Shown: positions 27,777-38,828, numbered from the stretch's first letter. The stretch is DNA of 64,000 bases from Pycnococcus provasolii (GCA_938743325.2 OW568865.1:62001-126000); one strand, 5' to 3'. Numbers and translations are program-made. Notes: generated by a model not told the origin, from the sequence alone.

Positions 27777-27980
27777 GGCTTGTGCAAGGAGAGTATGAAA
27801 CCCTACTTGAACCCTACCTTTATTACACTGCACCTGTCCTGCCATCGGGACCCCCGCCATCGGGAGCGGGATCCCCCCCTTCCTCCTCCCCTCGGGTGAG
27901 TCGTCCGACGTTCTCCCCGGTATCTGTCCAACAACTCGTCTATCATTTTTTCCTCCCATCTTGCTCCAAAGTCTCCCACC

Positions 27981-28015
27981 CTCGTCGTCCGTCGTCGTCG
28001 TCGTCGACGACGTCT

Positions 28016-28045
<30 letters not shown>
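27981..28045. repeat. (GTC)n/(CGT)n microsatellite
   Basis: Long trinucleotide run between the divergent HTH-like and helicase-associated-domain genes. Confidence 0.85.
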
Positions 28046-28047
<2 letters not shown>

Positions 28048-28101
28048 TCCTTTTTTGTCAGCATCGACACTTGACGAGTCGGCAGTCGCGCCGGACAACA
28101 C

Positions 28102-28700
28102 ATGAAAACAACGCAGCCGAAGCAGTACACACGCCTCGACCAACTCATATCCAGATCCGCTCACAACCACCGTGCTGCGACAACTCTCACAACAAAAAGA
28201 AGAAGAAGGAGGAGAAGTCCCAGCCTCCACCGACGACCTCCCCCTTCCTGTGCGTCGTCTCCGTCCTCCCCTTCGTCGGGCTCGCTTGGTGATGGCGTGG
28301 AAGCATCCGGCGTGGATTGGATTGCTGATGCTGCAGAAGAAGAAGAACAACAAGAATCTTTTTCTTCTTTTTCTGATGACAAAAATACTCAACTCGAGAT
28401 GCTTGACTCGGAAGTTAACTTACTCATGTCTTCTTTAGACTCGTTAGACCTCGACGCGTTCCCTCTTTCTACGAAAGAAAGACACATGTGGAGGTTAGCA
28501 CAACTCGAGGCGTACAGAGAAACTTACGGACACGCAGACGTGCCGTTCAACTAGCAGCGCAACCCCAAACTGGGAAGGTGGCTTGCCATGCAGAGGTACA
28601 AGTCACTCAAGGGAAGTCTCTCGCCCGCAGCCGTCGAAGAACTCCTCGACGCAGGCGCGCCCATCGCACCGCCGCGATACCTTGGTGACGGACTTGACGA
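28102..28700 (+). pseudogene. Helicase-associated (HA) domain protein, interrupted by an in-frame stop
   Basis: From ATG 28102 the frame encodes a basic, Ser/Pro-rich N-terminus, an acidic patch, then MWRLAQLEAYRETYGHADVP, the first half of a helicase-associated domain (about 70 residues with W, G-H and V-P marks). A TAG follows (28552-28554), after which the second half continues in the same frame: NPKLGRWLAMQRYKSLKG and LSPAAVEELLDAG. The domain is thus whole except for one stop codon. Either a recent pseudogene or a short truncated protein. HA domains occur singly or in arrays in algal proteins, also next to DEAD helicases; no helicase is present here. Confidence 0.6.
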
Positions 28701-28765
28701 TTCCTATTTTTCCCTGACCCCATCTCATCTTCATCCCTTGTCAGCGCCACCTGTCAGCGCCTGCC

Positions 28766-28912
28766 ATGCCCAGCTGCCCTTGCGTGAAGTGCGAGTGCGG
28801 CGACGACTGCAAGTGCAAGCCAGGCGATCCAGGGTGCACGCCGTGTACGTGCGGTACTGATGCCTGCAGGATCTCACCAGTAACTCACTCACTCACTCAC
28901 AACTATCCATAA
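28766..28912 (+). CDS. Mini metallothionein-like Cys-rich protein
   Basis: A 48-residue ORF from ATG 28766 encodes MPSCPCVKCECGDDCKCKPG, then CTPCTCGTDAC: ten cysteines, almost all in CxC or CxxC pairs, with Lys/Gly/Asp between and no aromatic residue in the Cys core. This is the make-up of metallothioneins, which bind Zn, Cu or Cd. The tail (THSLTHNYP) is encoded by an ACTC microsatellite and looks unnatural; a donor-like GGTACTG at 28854 with an acceptor CAACAG at 28919-28924 would give a different tail. Too short for ordinary ORF calling. Confidence 0.6.
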   Translation: MPSCPCVKCECGDDCKCKPGDPGCTPCTCGTDACRISPVTHSLTHNYP

Positions 28913-29142
28913 AACCAACAACAGGCGGGGAGTGGCAAGCGGAGCAGAAAAAAGCAGCGACACAAACTACGGGTACCCAAAAGTAATATTTAGTAAACGT
29001 GTGAATGTTGGTTTTTACACACATCACTCCACGGCCATCATCGAAGGCGCAGGAGCCGCAACCGGAGCGGGCGCTGCCCCCTCATCCGCCGGGGGAGCCC
29101 GTCCCGTCCCTTCTTTCTCCCTTAGATCACCCGCTCCCTCTC

Positions 29143-29402
29143 ATGCCCGCCTCCTCGGGCGCGGCGCCGTCGCGGCCGCGCAGCCGCGTGACCAACTCCA
29201 CGCTGTTCGTCGCGGTCATACTGGTAGTGGCCGCCGCGAGAATATGCACCGCGCCGAGAGAACCATCCACGGACGAACGGAGAAGCGCGTGGGCGCAGTT
29301 CCTCGCAAAGGCGAGGCACAGGCTGCCGCTGCCACGGCGCCAGACAACCACAAGCACCACGACGGCTGCTCGAAGCGATGCAAAGGCTGGCGGCACAAAT
29401 AG
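29143..29402 (+). CDS. Possible small type II membrane protein
   Basis: From ATG 29143: short basic N-terminus, a clear membrane helix (NSTLFVAVILVVAAARICTA), then a charged region (DERRSAWAQFLAKARHRL). The frame continues past 29402 into DNA antisense to the next gene, where it is no longer convincing; a second frame there (LEAMQRLAAQIESNIKEL) hints at a splice or frame change. Exact end unknown. Low confidence. Confidence 0.3.
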
Positions 29403-29518
29403 AAAGCAACATCAAAGAGCTACAACCACGGCCATTGTTTTTTCTTTGCTCCCTTCGATCTCCTTCCCCCGGCCGGCAGCCTGGCAAAAAAATCCACTTG
29501 CTTCCTACCCGCACCACC

Positions 29519-30730
29519 CTACGACGACGACGACAGCACCGCCACGTCCGTCACGAAAAATATGCTGTCGCGCTTCCCATCCTCGTTCACGAGACTCACG
29601 CGCGTCAGCACAGAGCCGTCAGGAACGCCCACACCCAAACTCACGGGAATCCAACGAAACAGCGCGCTCTCGCCAACGTCCGTCGCACGAAGCGCGGGTG
29701 CCAGAGGAGTGGTTCGCGTAGAGTTGGCTCGCCAGCTCGGCTCGGTGGGATCGTGGTAGTCCAACCGAAGGTGGAGCATGCTCATTGACGACGACGACGG
29801 AGGAGGAGAACTGCTCATGCTGTTTGATTTTGCAAACGCCACGGCATCGGCAGATTCGGTGTTGACTTCCTCAGTGATCTCCTCAACAACCAAAGGATCC
29901 TTGATCATCATCAGGCGAAATTCAAGTAGCTTGGCTGATGGAAGACCAGGTTTGACGTGCATGCTTAATCCTCCGTATGGCACTAGGTGTGCATACATTG
30001 CACGCGTTCCGTCTGGCAACATGTAGTTGGTCACAAAGGTGCCCAACCACGACCAGTCTTGCGCCGACGATGTCAAACCCGAGTCTGCGCGATACAGCAC
30101 AGTCGGATTCATCGTGCTTTCATCTTGTTGTTGAGGCGGTGGAGTGGTGTCGCCGTTCGTCTCAATGCGAACGTCCGCAACAGCGAACGGTGCACCCGTT
30201 CCCATGTCTTGCCAACTAATGCGGTTGAATCCTTGCCTTGCCTTGGACGGATGCCAGTATGTCGGAGGGAAGTGCGCGTCGATATCCACGCGCACTTCTT
30301 GGAAGCCGTCGGTGTTGTTGCCGCCACTTGAGATGCAGCACTTGAGTGGTAGAGTGAACGCGTCGAGCCGCGTCGCGTCGGTGTCGTCGAAACGAAGGTT
30401 GGTGAGCGACTCGTTTCCACGGAACTGGAACACAAGTACATCTCCTTCGTTTTGTGCAAACCGTTCGTCGAGTCGGAACGACAGCGCGCCGTACGGCCTT
30501 GGTGCTGCGAAGGCAAACTTGTCGAAGCTGAACTTTCCATTCCAAGACCACGTCGTGACTCCCCGTGCCAAGCCATTGTCGTATATGACCTTTTGCGTGC
30601 CGTTGGCCGACGACGACGAGGCAAAGGAGGCGGTCGTCGTGAGCATCATCATCAGCGTCGTCGCTGCCAAGGTGGCGAGGCGAGCCGTTGGTTTGCCTTT
30701 GTTCGCAGCTGTCGTCGCCGTCGCCGTCAT
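29519..30730 (-). CDS. Secreted protein with two carbohydrate-binding-like modules
   Basis: A 403-residue protein with an N-terminal hydrophobic segment (TLAATTLMMMLTTTASFA) typical of a signal peptide. Two similar modules follow, each starting with a V-Y-x-x-x-G-L...W-S-W motif: VIYDNGLARGVTTWSW (about 48) and VLYRADSGL...QDWSW (about 213), both continuing with F-x-x-N/F-x-F/Y beta strands. The same lead motif begins beta-sandwich modules attached to secreted polysaccharide-active proteins, so cell-wall or extracellular matrix binding is inferred. A Ser/Pro-rich insertion (SSSPPPSSSSMSM) lies in module two. No catalytic domain. Confidence 0.6.
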   Translation of the reverse strand: MTATATTAANKGKPTARLATLAATTLMMMLTTTASFASSSSANGTQKVIYDNGLARGVTTWSWNGKFSFDKFAFAAPRPYGALSFRLDERFAQNEGDVLVFQFRGNESLTNLRFDDTDATRLDAFTLPLKCCISSGGNNTDGFQEVRVDIDAHFPPTYWHPSKARQGFNRISWQDMGTGAPFAVADVRIETNGDTTPPPQQQDESTMNPTVLYRADSGLTSSAQDWSWLGTFVTNYMLPDGTRAMYAHLVPYGGLSMHVKPGLPSAKLLEFRLMMIKDPLVVEEITEEVNTESADAVAFAKSNSMSSSPPPSSSSMSMLHLRLDYHDPTEPSWRANSTRTTPLAPALRATDVGESALFRWIPVSLGVGVPDGSVLTRVSLVNEDGKRDSIFFVTDVAVLSSSS

Positions 30731-31326
30731 CAGAAACAGCAGCAGGTAGGTGTGCAGGTGTCAGGTTACGTATGAAAAGTTGCAGAAGTTTTTTTTGTGC
30801 GCGATGCGCACAACAAAAAGAGGACGCCGCTTCGTTCCGTGCTTGCCCTTGCAAGGCTGACGCCTTTGTGCGTGCGAGGCGAGAAGAGGCATGCCCGACA
30901 TCGTAGAAGCGTGGAGTGTTGGGAGGGCTGAATGTATGGAGGAAGGAAAACCCGAAAAGGACGACCCGAAAAAAAGAACCAACCCCCAAACAACTCCACA
31001 ACCCCCAAAAAAAGAATCCACATACACCTACAGCCTACAGGTACTGGTCTGAAACAGGTCGGCCCGACGCTCCGGTGTGAAAAATCTCCGAATCCCCCCC
31101 CGGATAAAATTGATAGAATATGCCCCGGATAAGGCGGGGGCCTCGGGGGGGGAGATCTCAAAGCCGATTCCAGCGAGCCCCACGGGCCCCACCTTGGGCT
31201 CGGGGAGGGGGAATCAGGGGAGGGGGGACGGAACCGAACGAACTCACTCAACCTCCCCTTCCCCCCTCCGCGTCGCACACACAACACAACACAACACAAC
31301 ACAACCACTTCACTTCACCGCGCACC
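30731..31326. other. Divergent promoter region, secreted protein / ChlD
   Basis: Divergent intergenic DNA with A-rich and GGGG-rich patches and an ACACA microsatellite at 31276-31305 just before the ChlD start. No gene seen. Confidence 0.6.
31276..31305. repeat. (ACACA)n microsatellite in ChlD 5' leader
   Basis: About six ACACA/AACAC units ending 20 bp before the ATG. Confidence 0.85.
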
Positions 31327-33612
31327 ATGATGACGCACACGCGCTCACCCATGGCGGCGCGCACGGACAACACCACCAACCAACGCGCCTTGGCAGCCAG
31401 GTCGGGCACGCGCTCGAGGGCCACGGGGCGATCAGCGGCGCGAACGAACGCAAATAGGCCGTCCACGTCCAACGCAGTCTCCGTCGACGAGGACAGGCGC
31501 GCGGCGGCGGCGGCGATGCTGGAGGAGGAACAGGGACAACGACCGGGCAAGACACGGCTTGACAGGAACATGCCACTCGCGCTCGTCAAGGGGCAGGAGT
31601 CCATCAAGGAGGCTCTGCTGCTCGGCGCCGTCGACGTCGAGATGGGAGGGGTCGCCATCGCGGGTCGACGAGGTACCGCCAAGTCCATCATGGCACGAGG
31701 ACTGCACCAGCTCCTTCCGCCCATCGAGGTGGTGAAGGGATCTTACTGCAACGCCGACCCCACGAAGCCGCGCGAGTGGGAGGACGGCCTCATCGACATT
31801 GTCGGTGACGTATCGTCCATGGAAACGGAGGTGCGGTCGTGCCCGTTCGTGCAGGTGCCCCTGGGAGTCACCGAAGATCGCCTCGTCGGCACGGTGGACA
31901 TCGAGGAGAGTATCAAGCAGGGACAGACCGTTTTCCAGCCAGGACTTCTTGCGCAGGCTCACCGTGGCGTGCTGTACGTCGATGAAATCAACCTGCTCGA
32001 CGACGGCATCACCAATCTGCTGCTTTCCATTCTCGCCGATGGGCGAAACATTGTCGAGCGCGAGGGCATCTCCGTCAGCCACCCGTGCAAGCCGCTTCTC
32101 ATAGCCACGTACAACCCCGAGGAGGGAGGACTTCGCGAGCACCTGCTGGACCGCATCGCTGTCACGCTCAGCGCTGACAGGGAGCTCACGCCGGAGGAGC
32201 GCGTCGAGGCTGTGCTCACCGCCAACGACTTCCAGGACGACATGTCGGGAAGCCTCAAGTCTGCGGAGGACCTGACAGACGAGCTCAGAACGCAGATTGT
32301 GTTCGCGCGCGAGTACCTGAAGGATGTGGAAATCAGCGACGAACAGTACAAGTACCTCGTCGAAGAGTGCATCCGAGGAAAGGTTCAGGGTCATCGCGCT
32401 GAGCTGTACGCCAGCCGCGTCGCGCGCGCGTCAGCCGCGCTCGAGGGGCGCGACTTTGTCAGCCCCGAGGATCTCAAAAAGGCGGTGAAGCTGGTGATCG
32501 TCCCGCGTCTGAAGGAGGTGAACATGAATCCACCCGACGAGGAGGAGCCGCCGCCGCCGCCGCCGCCCCCGCCGCCGGAGGACATGATGGACCAGGAGGA
32601 GCAGGAGGAGCAGGACGAGGCGGAGGAGCAGGATGAGGAGGACGAGGGCGAGGACGATGAGATGCCCGACGAGATACCGGAGGAGTTCATCATTGACACC
32701 GAGGGTGTGATCATGGACCAGGATGTTCTCAAATTTAGCCAGTCAATGCAGAAGGCTCAAGGCAAGGCGGGACGCGCCAAGACGCTCATCTTCTCGAACG
32801 ACCGCGGCCGCTACATCAAGCCTGTGCTGCCCAAGGGAAATCAGGTGAAGATGGCCGTCGACGCCACGCTGCGCGCATCCGCACCATTCCAAAAGGCTCG
32901 AAGAGCTCGCGCGCCGGAGGGCACGGAGCGAACCGTGTTCGTGGAGAAGAGCGACATGCGAGCGAAGAAGCTTGCCCGTAAGGCTGGGGCACTCGTCATC
33001 TTCGTCGTCGACGCATCAGGATCGATGGCGCTGAACCGCATGTCCAGCGCCAAGGGAGCGGGCATGCGTCTGCTCGCCGAGAGCTACACATCGCGTGACC
33101 AGGTTTGCATCATCCCCTTCTGCGGCGAGGAGGCACAGGTGCTTATGCCTCCCACCAAGTCCATCGCCATGGCGCGCAATCGCCTCGATCGCCTGCCGTG
33201 TGGAGGAGGCTCTCCGCTTGCGCACGGCATTTCCACCGCCGTTCGTGTTGGCCTGAATGCACAGCAGAGTGGTGACGTTGGCCGCGTTCTCATGGTCCTG
33301 CTCACGGATGGGCGTGCGAACATCAGCCTCTCGCGCTCGCTCAAGGATCCGGAGGCGATTGCCGAGGATGCACCCAAGCCAACGCAGGATGAGCTGAAGG
33401 AGGAGATTCGTGATCTGTGCGGAAAGGTTTACCAGTCGGGCATCCAGACGCTCGTCATCGACACGGAGAACGCCTTCGTATCCACCGGCTTTGCGAAGGA
33501 GATTGCGACGGCGTGCCAGGGCAACTACTACTACTTGCCTAACGCGAGCGACGCCGCGATCGCCTCCGCAACCAGCGAGGCAATGGCAGCCACGAAGTCC
33601 GACAAGTTCTAA
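31327..33612 (+). CDS. CHLD: Magnesium chelatase subunit D
   Basis: A 761-residue plastid enzyme subunit that, with ChlI and ChlH, inserts Mg into protoporphyrin IX in chlorophyll synthesis. Seen: Arg/Thr/Ser/Ala-rich transit peptide (about 1-60); AAA module with [13 protein letters not shown] (about 113), [13 protein letters not shown] and [17 protein letters not shown]; a Pro10 run followed by a long Glu/Asp/Gln-rich linker (about 400-450), typical for ChlD; C-terminal integrin-I (VWA) domain with the MIDAS DASGS (about 560) and LTDGRANI. Starts at ATG 31327; the frame extends further up without an ATG. Intronless, which is unusual for land plant ChlD but normal here. Confidence 0.97.
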   Translation: MMTHTRSPMAARTDNTTNQRALAARSGTRSRATGRSAARTNANRPSTSNAVSVDEDRRAAAAAMLEEEQGQRPGKTRLDRNMPLALVKGQESIKEALLLGAVDVEMGGVAIAGRRGTAKSIMARGLHQLLPPIEVVKGSYCNADPTKPREWEDGLIDIVGDVSSMETEVRSCPFVQVPLGVTEDRLVGTVDIEESIKQGQTVFQPGLLAQAHRGVLYVDEINLLDDGITNLLLSILADGRNIVEREGISVSHPCKPLLIATYNPEEGGLREHLLDRIAVTLSADRELTPEERVEAVLTANDFQDDMSGSLKSAEDLTDELRTQIVFAREYLKDVEISDEQYKYLVEECIRGKVQGHRAELYASRVARASAALEGRDFVSPEDLKKAVKLVIVPRLKEVNMNPPDEEEPPPPPPPPPPEDMMDQEEQEEQDEAEEQDEEDEGEDDEMPDEIPEEFIIDTEGVIMDQDVLKFSQSMQKAQGKAGRAKTLIFSNDRGRYIKPVLPKGNQVKMAVDATLRASAPFQKARRARAPEGTERTVFVEKSDMRAKKLARKAGALVIFVVDASGSMALNRMSSAKGAGMRLLAESYTSRDQVCIIPFCGEEAQVLMPPTKSIAMARNRLDRLPCGGGSPLAHGISTAVRVGLNAQQSGDVGRVLMVLLTDGRANISLSRSLKDPEAIAEDAPKPTQDELKEEIRDLCGKVYQSGIQTLVIDTENAFVSTGFAKEIATACQGNYYYLPNASDAAIASATSEAMAATKSDKF

Positions 33613-33951
33613 TGTTTCCATCCGACTTCTTTTTTGCGTGTGATGAATGGACATATTATGTTGCGGGGGCATAGGGAGGAGGAGGAGGAGGAGGGTGGAG
33701 AGGTGGTTTGGCGAGGTTTTGGTTTGTTATTCATTGATGAAAATGTGAACACAAAAAAAAGTCTAATTTTTTTGAATGACTCCTCCTCCCCTTTGTCGTC
33801 AGACTCCTTCCTGTTATTGGTGTCTATACGCCTGCATCACGACTCTTCCGAAACCACCGACACGCACACTCACTCGCTCGCTCACTCACTCACTCACTCA
33901 CTCACTCACACGCACACACGCACACACGCACACACGCACACACGCACATCC
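33613..33951. other. Convergent 3' region with microsatellites
   Basis: Between convergent stops of ChlD and the FYR/U-box gene. Contains a GAGGAGGAGG run near 33676 and the ACTC/ACACGC arrays at 33861-33950. Confidence 0.6.
33861..33950. repeat. (ACTC)n and (ACACGC)n microsatellites
   Basis: ACTC units followed directly by ACACGC units. Confidence 0.85.
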
Positions 33952-36799
33952 TCAGCTCTTCACAATCAGGTGGCGGTATCTCTCGATGTTCGCCTTTGTG
34001 AGCTTGACCAAACTGTGTACAGCGAGTGGCTCTTTCGTGAAGGGGCAGTGTCCCTTCTCAGAGAGGACTGCTTTCCACGTTGCCAGCCCCATGACGTGGC
34101 CCGCCGGGCTCATCGCTGGAGTCTCCACCGGCTCGAGCGTGATCGGATCGATGTGATCTGGAATCGGATTGTCTGCGTCCACCATAGCGTCGTCGCCATA
34201 TCGCTCGCGATAGCGCGCGGTGCGATTAACGCCAGCCCACCTGTTGGCCACGACGTGCTCTTCGTCTTCGTCCATCTCGTCATCGTCGTCCGAGTCTCCC
34301 GCACGGCCTCGCCTTTTTCGCGAGCCACCATAGCTTCGTGCCTTGGGTGCCTTGGGCTTGGAGCCAGACGAGCCGGCAGTGGGAGCCTTTCCGCCTGTGT
34401 ACAAAGCGCCGTTAAGGATTTCCGTGCGAATCTCTCGTCCCTCCCAGTATTCGGTGCACTCGAACTTCGTATCCAGTGCTTCGATGCCATCCTGGGCATC
34501 GGGGGTGTTCAGCCCGAAGTACTCCGGCCCAGCGATAGCCGTCTTGGGAGGCTCCGGAAGATTCTCGCCAGCTCTAATGCGAGTCCAGATGGACTCGTTG
34601 ATACGTTTGAGAATTGCCGTCCAGCACCCGGTCGCACTCTGCGCATCGAGAGGTTCATCAGGGCGGTCAGCCGCGATAACTCGAAAGGTTGGCTTTGGAG
34701 CATACTTGCCATTGTCGAAGATCGTGCACTCGTGAACGGTGAGCTGGTCGGTGTCAAGACTGCTGCGGAAGGCTGTGCGACTCTTGAAGCCGTCCGTGAA
34801 AATGTAGCCGTTATTCCACCACCCTCTTCCTGGCCGAATGACAAGCTTTCCAACTTCGAGAATCTCAGCTCGCTTTGTCGACCCCTTCTTCACACGGCCG
34901 TAGTGCGTCTTCCTCAGCACTTTGTCGCCACCTGCGCCTGCTCCAGCAGCAGCAGCAAGGGAGGCGGTGGCAGCATTCGCCGCGGCGCGTCGTGGCTTTC
35001 TGCCTGAGGCTGGACTTGCCGCTGCAGCTGCACCGGCGGCTGCATCCGCGCCCTCCTCCTTCGCATCAGGAGGCGGGGACGACGGGCCAGCATCCGATCC
35101 TGGTGGCGGGGGCGGCACGGTTGGCGCGGGCGGTGGCGGTGGTGACGCCGCCGACGTGTCCTTCGCTTTCGCCTTTCCCTTTCCTTTGGCGGCTTTCGAT
35201 GGAGTCCGCTTCTTCGCCGGTGGCTGCTCGTCCTCGGTCTCCTCGCCATCGTCCGCAGCCACGTCGTTGGCACCTCCCGCTTTCTGCTCGGCACCGTCGT
35301 CATTGCGAAATGGACCGTCTTTCATTATCGCCTCAAGGCTTGCCTGTCGCCTCGGCGTGCGCTTTCTGCCAGATTTTGGCGTCGGCTCGTCACCGATGTC
35401 TTGAGATGCGCGATCGGAGCGCGCGCGGCGTGGCACCTCGAGTTCCTCGATGCCCTTCTTGGGTGGCGACGGCGTGTGCGCGGGCGGAGGAGGCGCGGCA
35501 TCCTCCATGCATTCGTCACGTTCATTTCCGGGCTGCGAGCTGAGAACGAACGACCCAGATTCCAGAGCCTCGAAGCGGCGATCGGAGCGAAGCGCGGCGC
35601 CGACCTTCGCCTTGAACGAGCGCTTGTCACCGCCGTCGGAGATGCCATTCTCTTTGATCGTCCTGATGATCGCGTCAATCTTCATGCCGTCAGGTCCCGA
35701 GATGGAGAGCACCAGCGCAGCCGCCTCGGCGATAACCGCGTTTTCAGACGACGAGGGTGACGACGTTTCGCCTTTCTTGCCGCCTCTTGCAGCGCTCGCT
35801 GGTGACGAGGCAGCCGTCGCCTTGGGTGCCTTGTTAGCACCGCGCGGCGTCGTCGATCCCTGCTGAGCCTTCGAACCCTGCTGAGCCTTCGAAGGCGTGG
35901 ACTTGCGTGCGCTCGGCTTGCGCTCGGCGCTCGAGATTTTTGCAGGCAGCACTGCAGGGCTCGTTTCCGCTGCCGAAGCGGCGGCGGCGGCGGCGGCAGC
36001 GGCGGCGGCGGACGGCGGTGCCGACGATGCTGGCATCGACACAGCTTCGGGCGCTGTGACCTTGCGTGCCATAGGCGCTTTGCCTCTGAAGGCTCCGACA
36101 AACACGCTGCTGGCGTCGATCTTGACGCCGCGTTGTGGATTGTGGTTCGACTTGCTTACCTGGTAGACGTTGGACCCACCGGCGGAGAACGCGATGTTCG
36201 TTATCCGTCGCATGAAGGCGGTGTCTTCCGTGAGACGACGTACAGCCTCCTCCTCGTCGCCGCCGCACAGGCGAATCGCCTGCTTCGCCTCGTCATCTGT
36301 GAGTTCCGCGTACACCTCCTTCACAGCATCCACCTTGCGCTGCGCCTCCCTTCGTTCGTACAGCTCCGCCATACGCTTGTTGTGCGCGACGCGAGCATCA
36401 ATGATCGCCTGTTCTTCCGCCGTCAGCTCTCGCTTCGAGAGGTCATCGAAGAGGTTGGATGACCTGTTGTGGGTGCGTTTGGTTCATATGTTAGTTGTTG
36501 TCGCGCGTAAGAGTCAACGAGAGGAGCACAGTGAGCCACGGTACGAAGTGTGAGTCGTATTCTTTTGATGATGTCATTGGTTAATGACACTCCCGCTAGG
36601 GCTGTGGAGGGGCGAAGAGGCGTAAACAAGGCAACAAGGCGCAACAGCACCGTACTTCTCGTTTTGCACAAACAAGAAGCACGTACCTTTTGACGTCGAT
36701 TGCGTTTTGTCCCGCTGCGAAGAGCGCTGCGACCGTTTCCTCTTCCCCCGGTGCACCGACAGCCTGCGCGCCACTGGTCTCCACAGCGAGCGACGCCAT
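33952..36799 (-). CDS. CUE-like / winged-helix-like / FYR / U-box protein, two exons
   Basis: Exon 1 is 36799-36687, exon 2 is 36463-33952; the 223-bp intron has GTACGT donor and CAACAG acceptor and restores the frame (phase 2), giving 874 residues. Domains: acidic start; a CUE-like ubiquitin-binding helix bundle (about 81-120, KEVYAELTDDEAKQAIRL); low-complexity basic linkers; a winged-helix-like stretch (about 283-345); FYRN and FYRC (about 582-720, with GYIFTDGFKSRTAFRS), chromatin-reader motifs of trithorax-type proteins; a C-terminal U-box (about 808-874, DPITLEPVETPAMSPAGHVM then CPFTKEPL). Likely a nuclear E3 ubiquitin ligase acting on chromatin. I know no family with this order. Confidence 0.8.
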
Positions 36800-37270
36800 G
36801 TTTGAAGTAGGCGTTGCAGTAGGGAGAGGGAGGCGTTTGCTCGCCCTCGTGCTCCTCAGGCTCATCGTCGTCGCCTTCGCCTTCGCCTTGGACGGGGCGG
36901 AGTTGAAGTTTGAACCTCGGAAGCAGGGGCGGGACCATCGATGACAGGCCAGCCTAACAGTGGGATCCAGCGAAGTGGGCGGGAAAGGAAAGGAAAGGGA
37001 AGGGAAGGGAGGGAGCAAGATCAAAGGAGGGATCACATTCCATTGCATGGGGGGAAGGTGCCTGCACCTGGAGGGGGGGGAGGCCTCCCTCACTCGGGAT
37101 CCCCCTCTGGTCACACCTCTTGCTGTTGGGTTCCCTTCCCTCTCTCCCCTCCTCCTCGCACCTCGGCCTCTTCTCTCCCCTCCCCCTCGCCCCTCTCCCC
37201 CCTCGTCACCACCTCGACCTCGAGGGGCCTCGCCTCTTTCCCCACGGGTGCCCGTCCGCTCCGATCCAGC
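36800..37270. other. Divergent promoter region, FYR/U-box / GT77
   Basis: Between two divergent starts. Holds purine tracts (36977-37015), a GGGATCCC at 37096-37103 and a long pyrimidine tract (37133-37250) leading into the GT77 ATG. No gene seen. Confidence 0.6.
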
Positions 37271-38482
37271 ATGCGACGACAGCACACGCCGCCGCACGTC
37301 TTGGTCGCCGCGGCCATCGTCGTCGGCGCCATGGCCGGCGCGCTGTACGCAACCAGCAGGAAACACACGGACGCTCAGCAGTACGTGGAAACTACCGCAA
37401 GGCTCACGGACGCGCTCGAGGCGTCGTCGAGAAGAATCGCTCAACTAGAGGCACAGATCAACAACGAAGGCGGAAACGCCGCGGAGGCGGCAGCTCAAGT
37501 AAACTGCGCATCCTCGTCAGCGTCGACGTCGCCGTTTGCACGGAGCGACGACTTGCGCGCGTACGAGACTGACTTGCCTAACGAACCGCTGCCTCAGAAC
37601 CTGCTCGATGCCGTACAAAGGTACGCGAAAAACAAGGAAATCATGATCGCCTTTGCGAATGACGTCATGATGTGCACAAATACGAAAACGTGCTGGTGGA
37701 ACGGCGGGAACGTGCTTGCTTCGTTTCTGGACGTCATCGACACGCTGCACATATCCAACTACCTCATATTAAGTCTCGACGACAACACGCACGCGTATCT
37801 CGAGTCGCGCAGCGCGCACTACGTGCCGTTCATCATCGAGGTGCCGAGCGCGCAGGAGGGAAGCCACCCAGCAAACCAGATATCCACGCTTAAGTACAAG
37901 ACGGTTGCCGGCTTGCTTGCCAAACACTACTCAGTGCTCATCTCTGACCTGGACCTCGTTTACATCCAAAATCCGTTCGACCACCTGCACCGCGACGCAG
38001 ATATCGAGGTGCAAAGTGACGGCTTTTCAACCGACTGGGCGTTCGGCAAATTGAGCGGTGTGCACGACCCTGAAATGGGATGGGGTGGTGGAGGCCTGTA
38101 CGTCGACGTCTTCACGCTGAACGTCGGGTGCGGATACTTCAGACCCACGCGCGCAACCATCGACCTGCTGATGCGGGTCTACAAGCGTCTCGCCCAGGCA
38201 AAGGCGTGGGATCAGCAGGTGTTCAACGAAGAGTTGAGCTTGAAACCGCTGAAGGGCGTCTCCTACCGCGTCATGGACCCACACGTGTTTGCAAACTCAA
38301 AAACCTTCTGGAAGAGCAGCCGATCGCGCTACCTTCCTGGGCTCAGTGCTGACGATCGCAACGCGCCAGTCATGGTGCACATGAACTACCATGCGAACAA
38401 GCACGAGCGAATGCTGTGCCTCATCGACCGATATCACCACGGAAAAAAGTCGGCGTGCGACCAAATCCCAATCAAGAGCTGA
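37271..38482 (+). CDS. GT77-like Golgi glycosyltransferase
   Basis: A 403-residue type II membrane protein: short cytosolic tail, signal anchor (about 10-28, VLVAAAIVVGAMAGALYA), a coiled stem, and a nucleotide-diphospho-sugar transferase domain. The metal-binding DLD motif sits in VLISDLDLVYIQNPF (about 225), the hallmark of the GT77 family (plant arabinosyl-, xylosyl- and galactosyltransferases acting on cell wall glycans and glycoproteins). Also seen: WAFGKLSG, a NVGCGYFRPT acceptor loop, WDQQVFNEEL and HMNYHANK near the end. Sugar specificity cannot be told. ATG 37271 precedes the anchor. Confidence 0.8.
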   Translation: MRRQHTPPHVLVAAAIVVGAMAGALYATSRKHTDAQQYVETTARLTDALEASSRRIAQLEAQINNEGGNAAEAAAQVNCASSSASTSPFARSDDLRAYETDLPNEPLPQNLLDAVQRYAKNKEIMIAFANDVMMCTNTKTCWWNGGNVLASFLDVIDTLHISNYLILSLDDNTHAYLESRSAHYVPFIIEVPSAQEGSHPANQISTLKYKTVAGLLAKHYSVLISDLDLVYIQNPFDHLHRDADIEVQSDGFSTDWAFGKLSGVHDPEMGWGGGGLYVDVFTLNVGCGYFRPTRATIDLLMRVYKRLAQAKAWDQQVFNEELSLKPLKGVSYRVMDPHVFANSKTFWKSSRSRYLPGLSADDRNAPVMVHMNYHANKHERMLCLIDRYHHGKKSACDQIPIKS

Positions 38483-38828
38483 GTTCTCATGCCTACGCAG
38501 CTGTGGTATCGGAAGGAATCGAATTAGGGGTTATAGGACGAGTGACCGATTTTCGTCCCTGTAAATTACCGTGAAAACGTCTCGGAACTTCTCCTTCGCT
38601 ACGGTAGGTCGCGCCCTTATTTACCCAACAGTCAAAATCGCGTCTTGTGTGCTCGTGCTCGCGATAATGATGGCCATAGGTGTTGGTGGTGGTTGGAGAT
38701 GAAAGTTACCAAATGTTACTGAAGGGAAGAATTACATTGAAAAGCATCGAAATTTTTCACATGCAAAGCATCGAAAAAAAAACATGGTAATTTACACTGG
38801 CACGCGCATCGCGCACGCATTCTTAGTA
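38483..38828. other. Convergent 3' intergenic region
   Basis: Between convergent GT77 and eEFSec stops. Contains TTAGGGGTTATAGG at 38525-38538 and AT-richer DNA. No gene seen. Confidence 0.6.
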
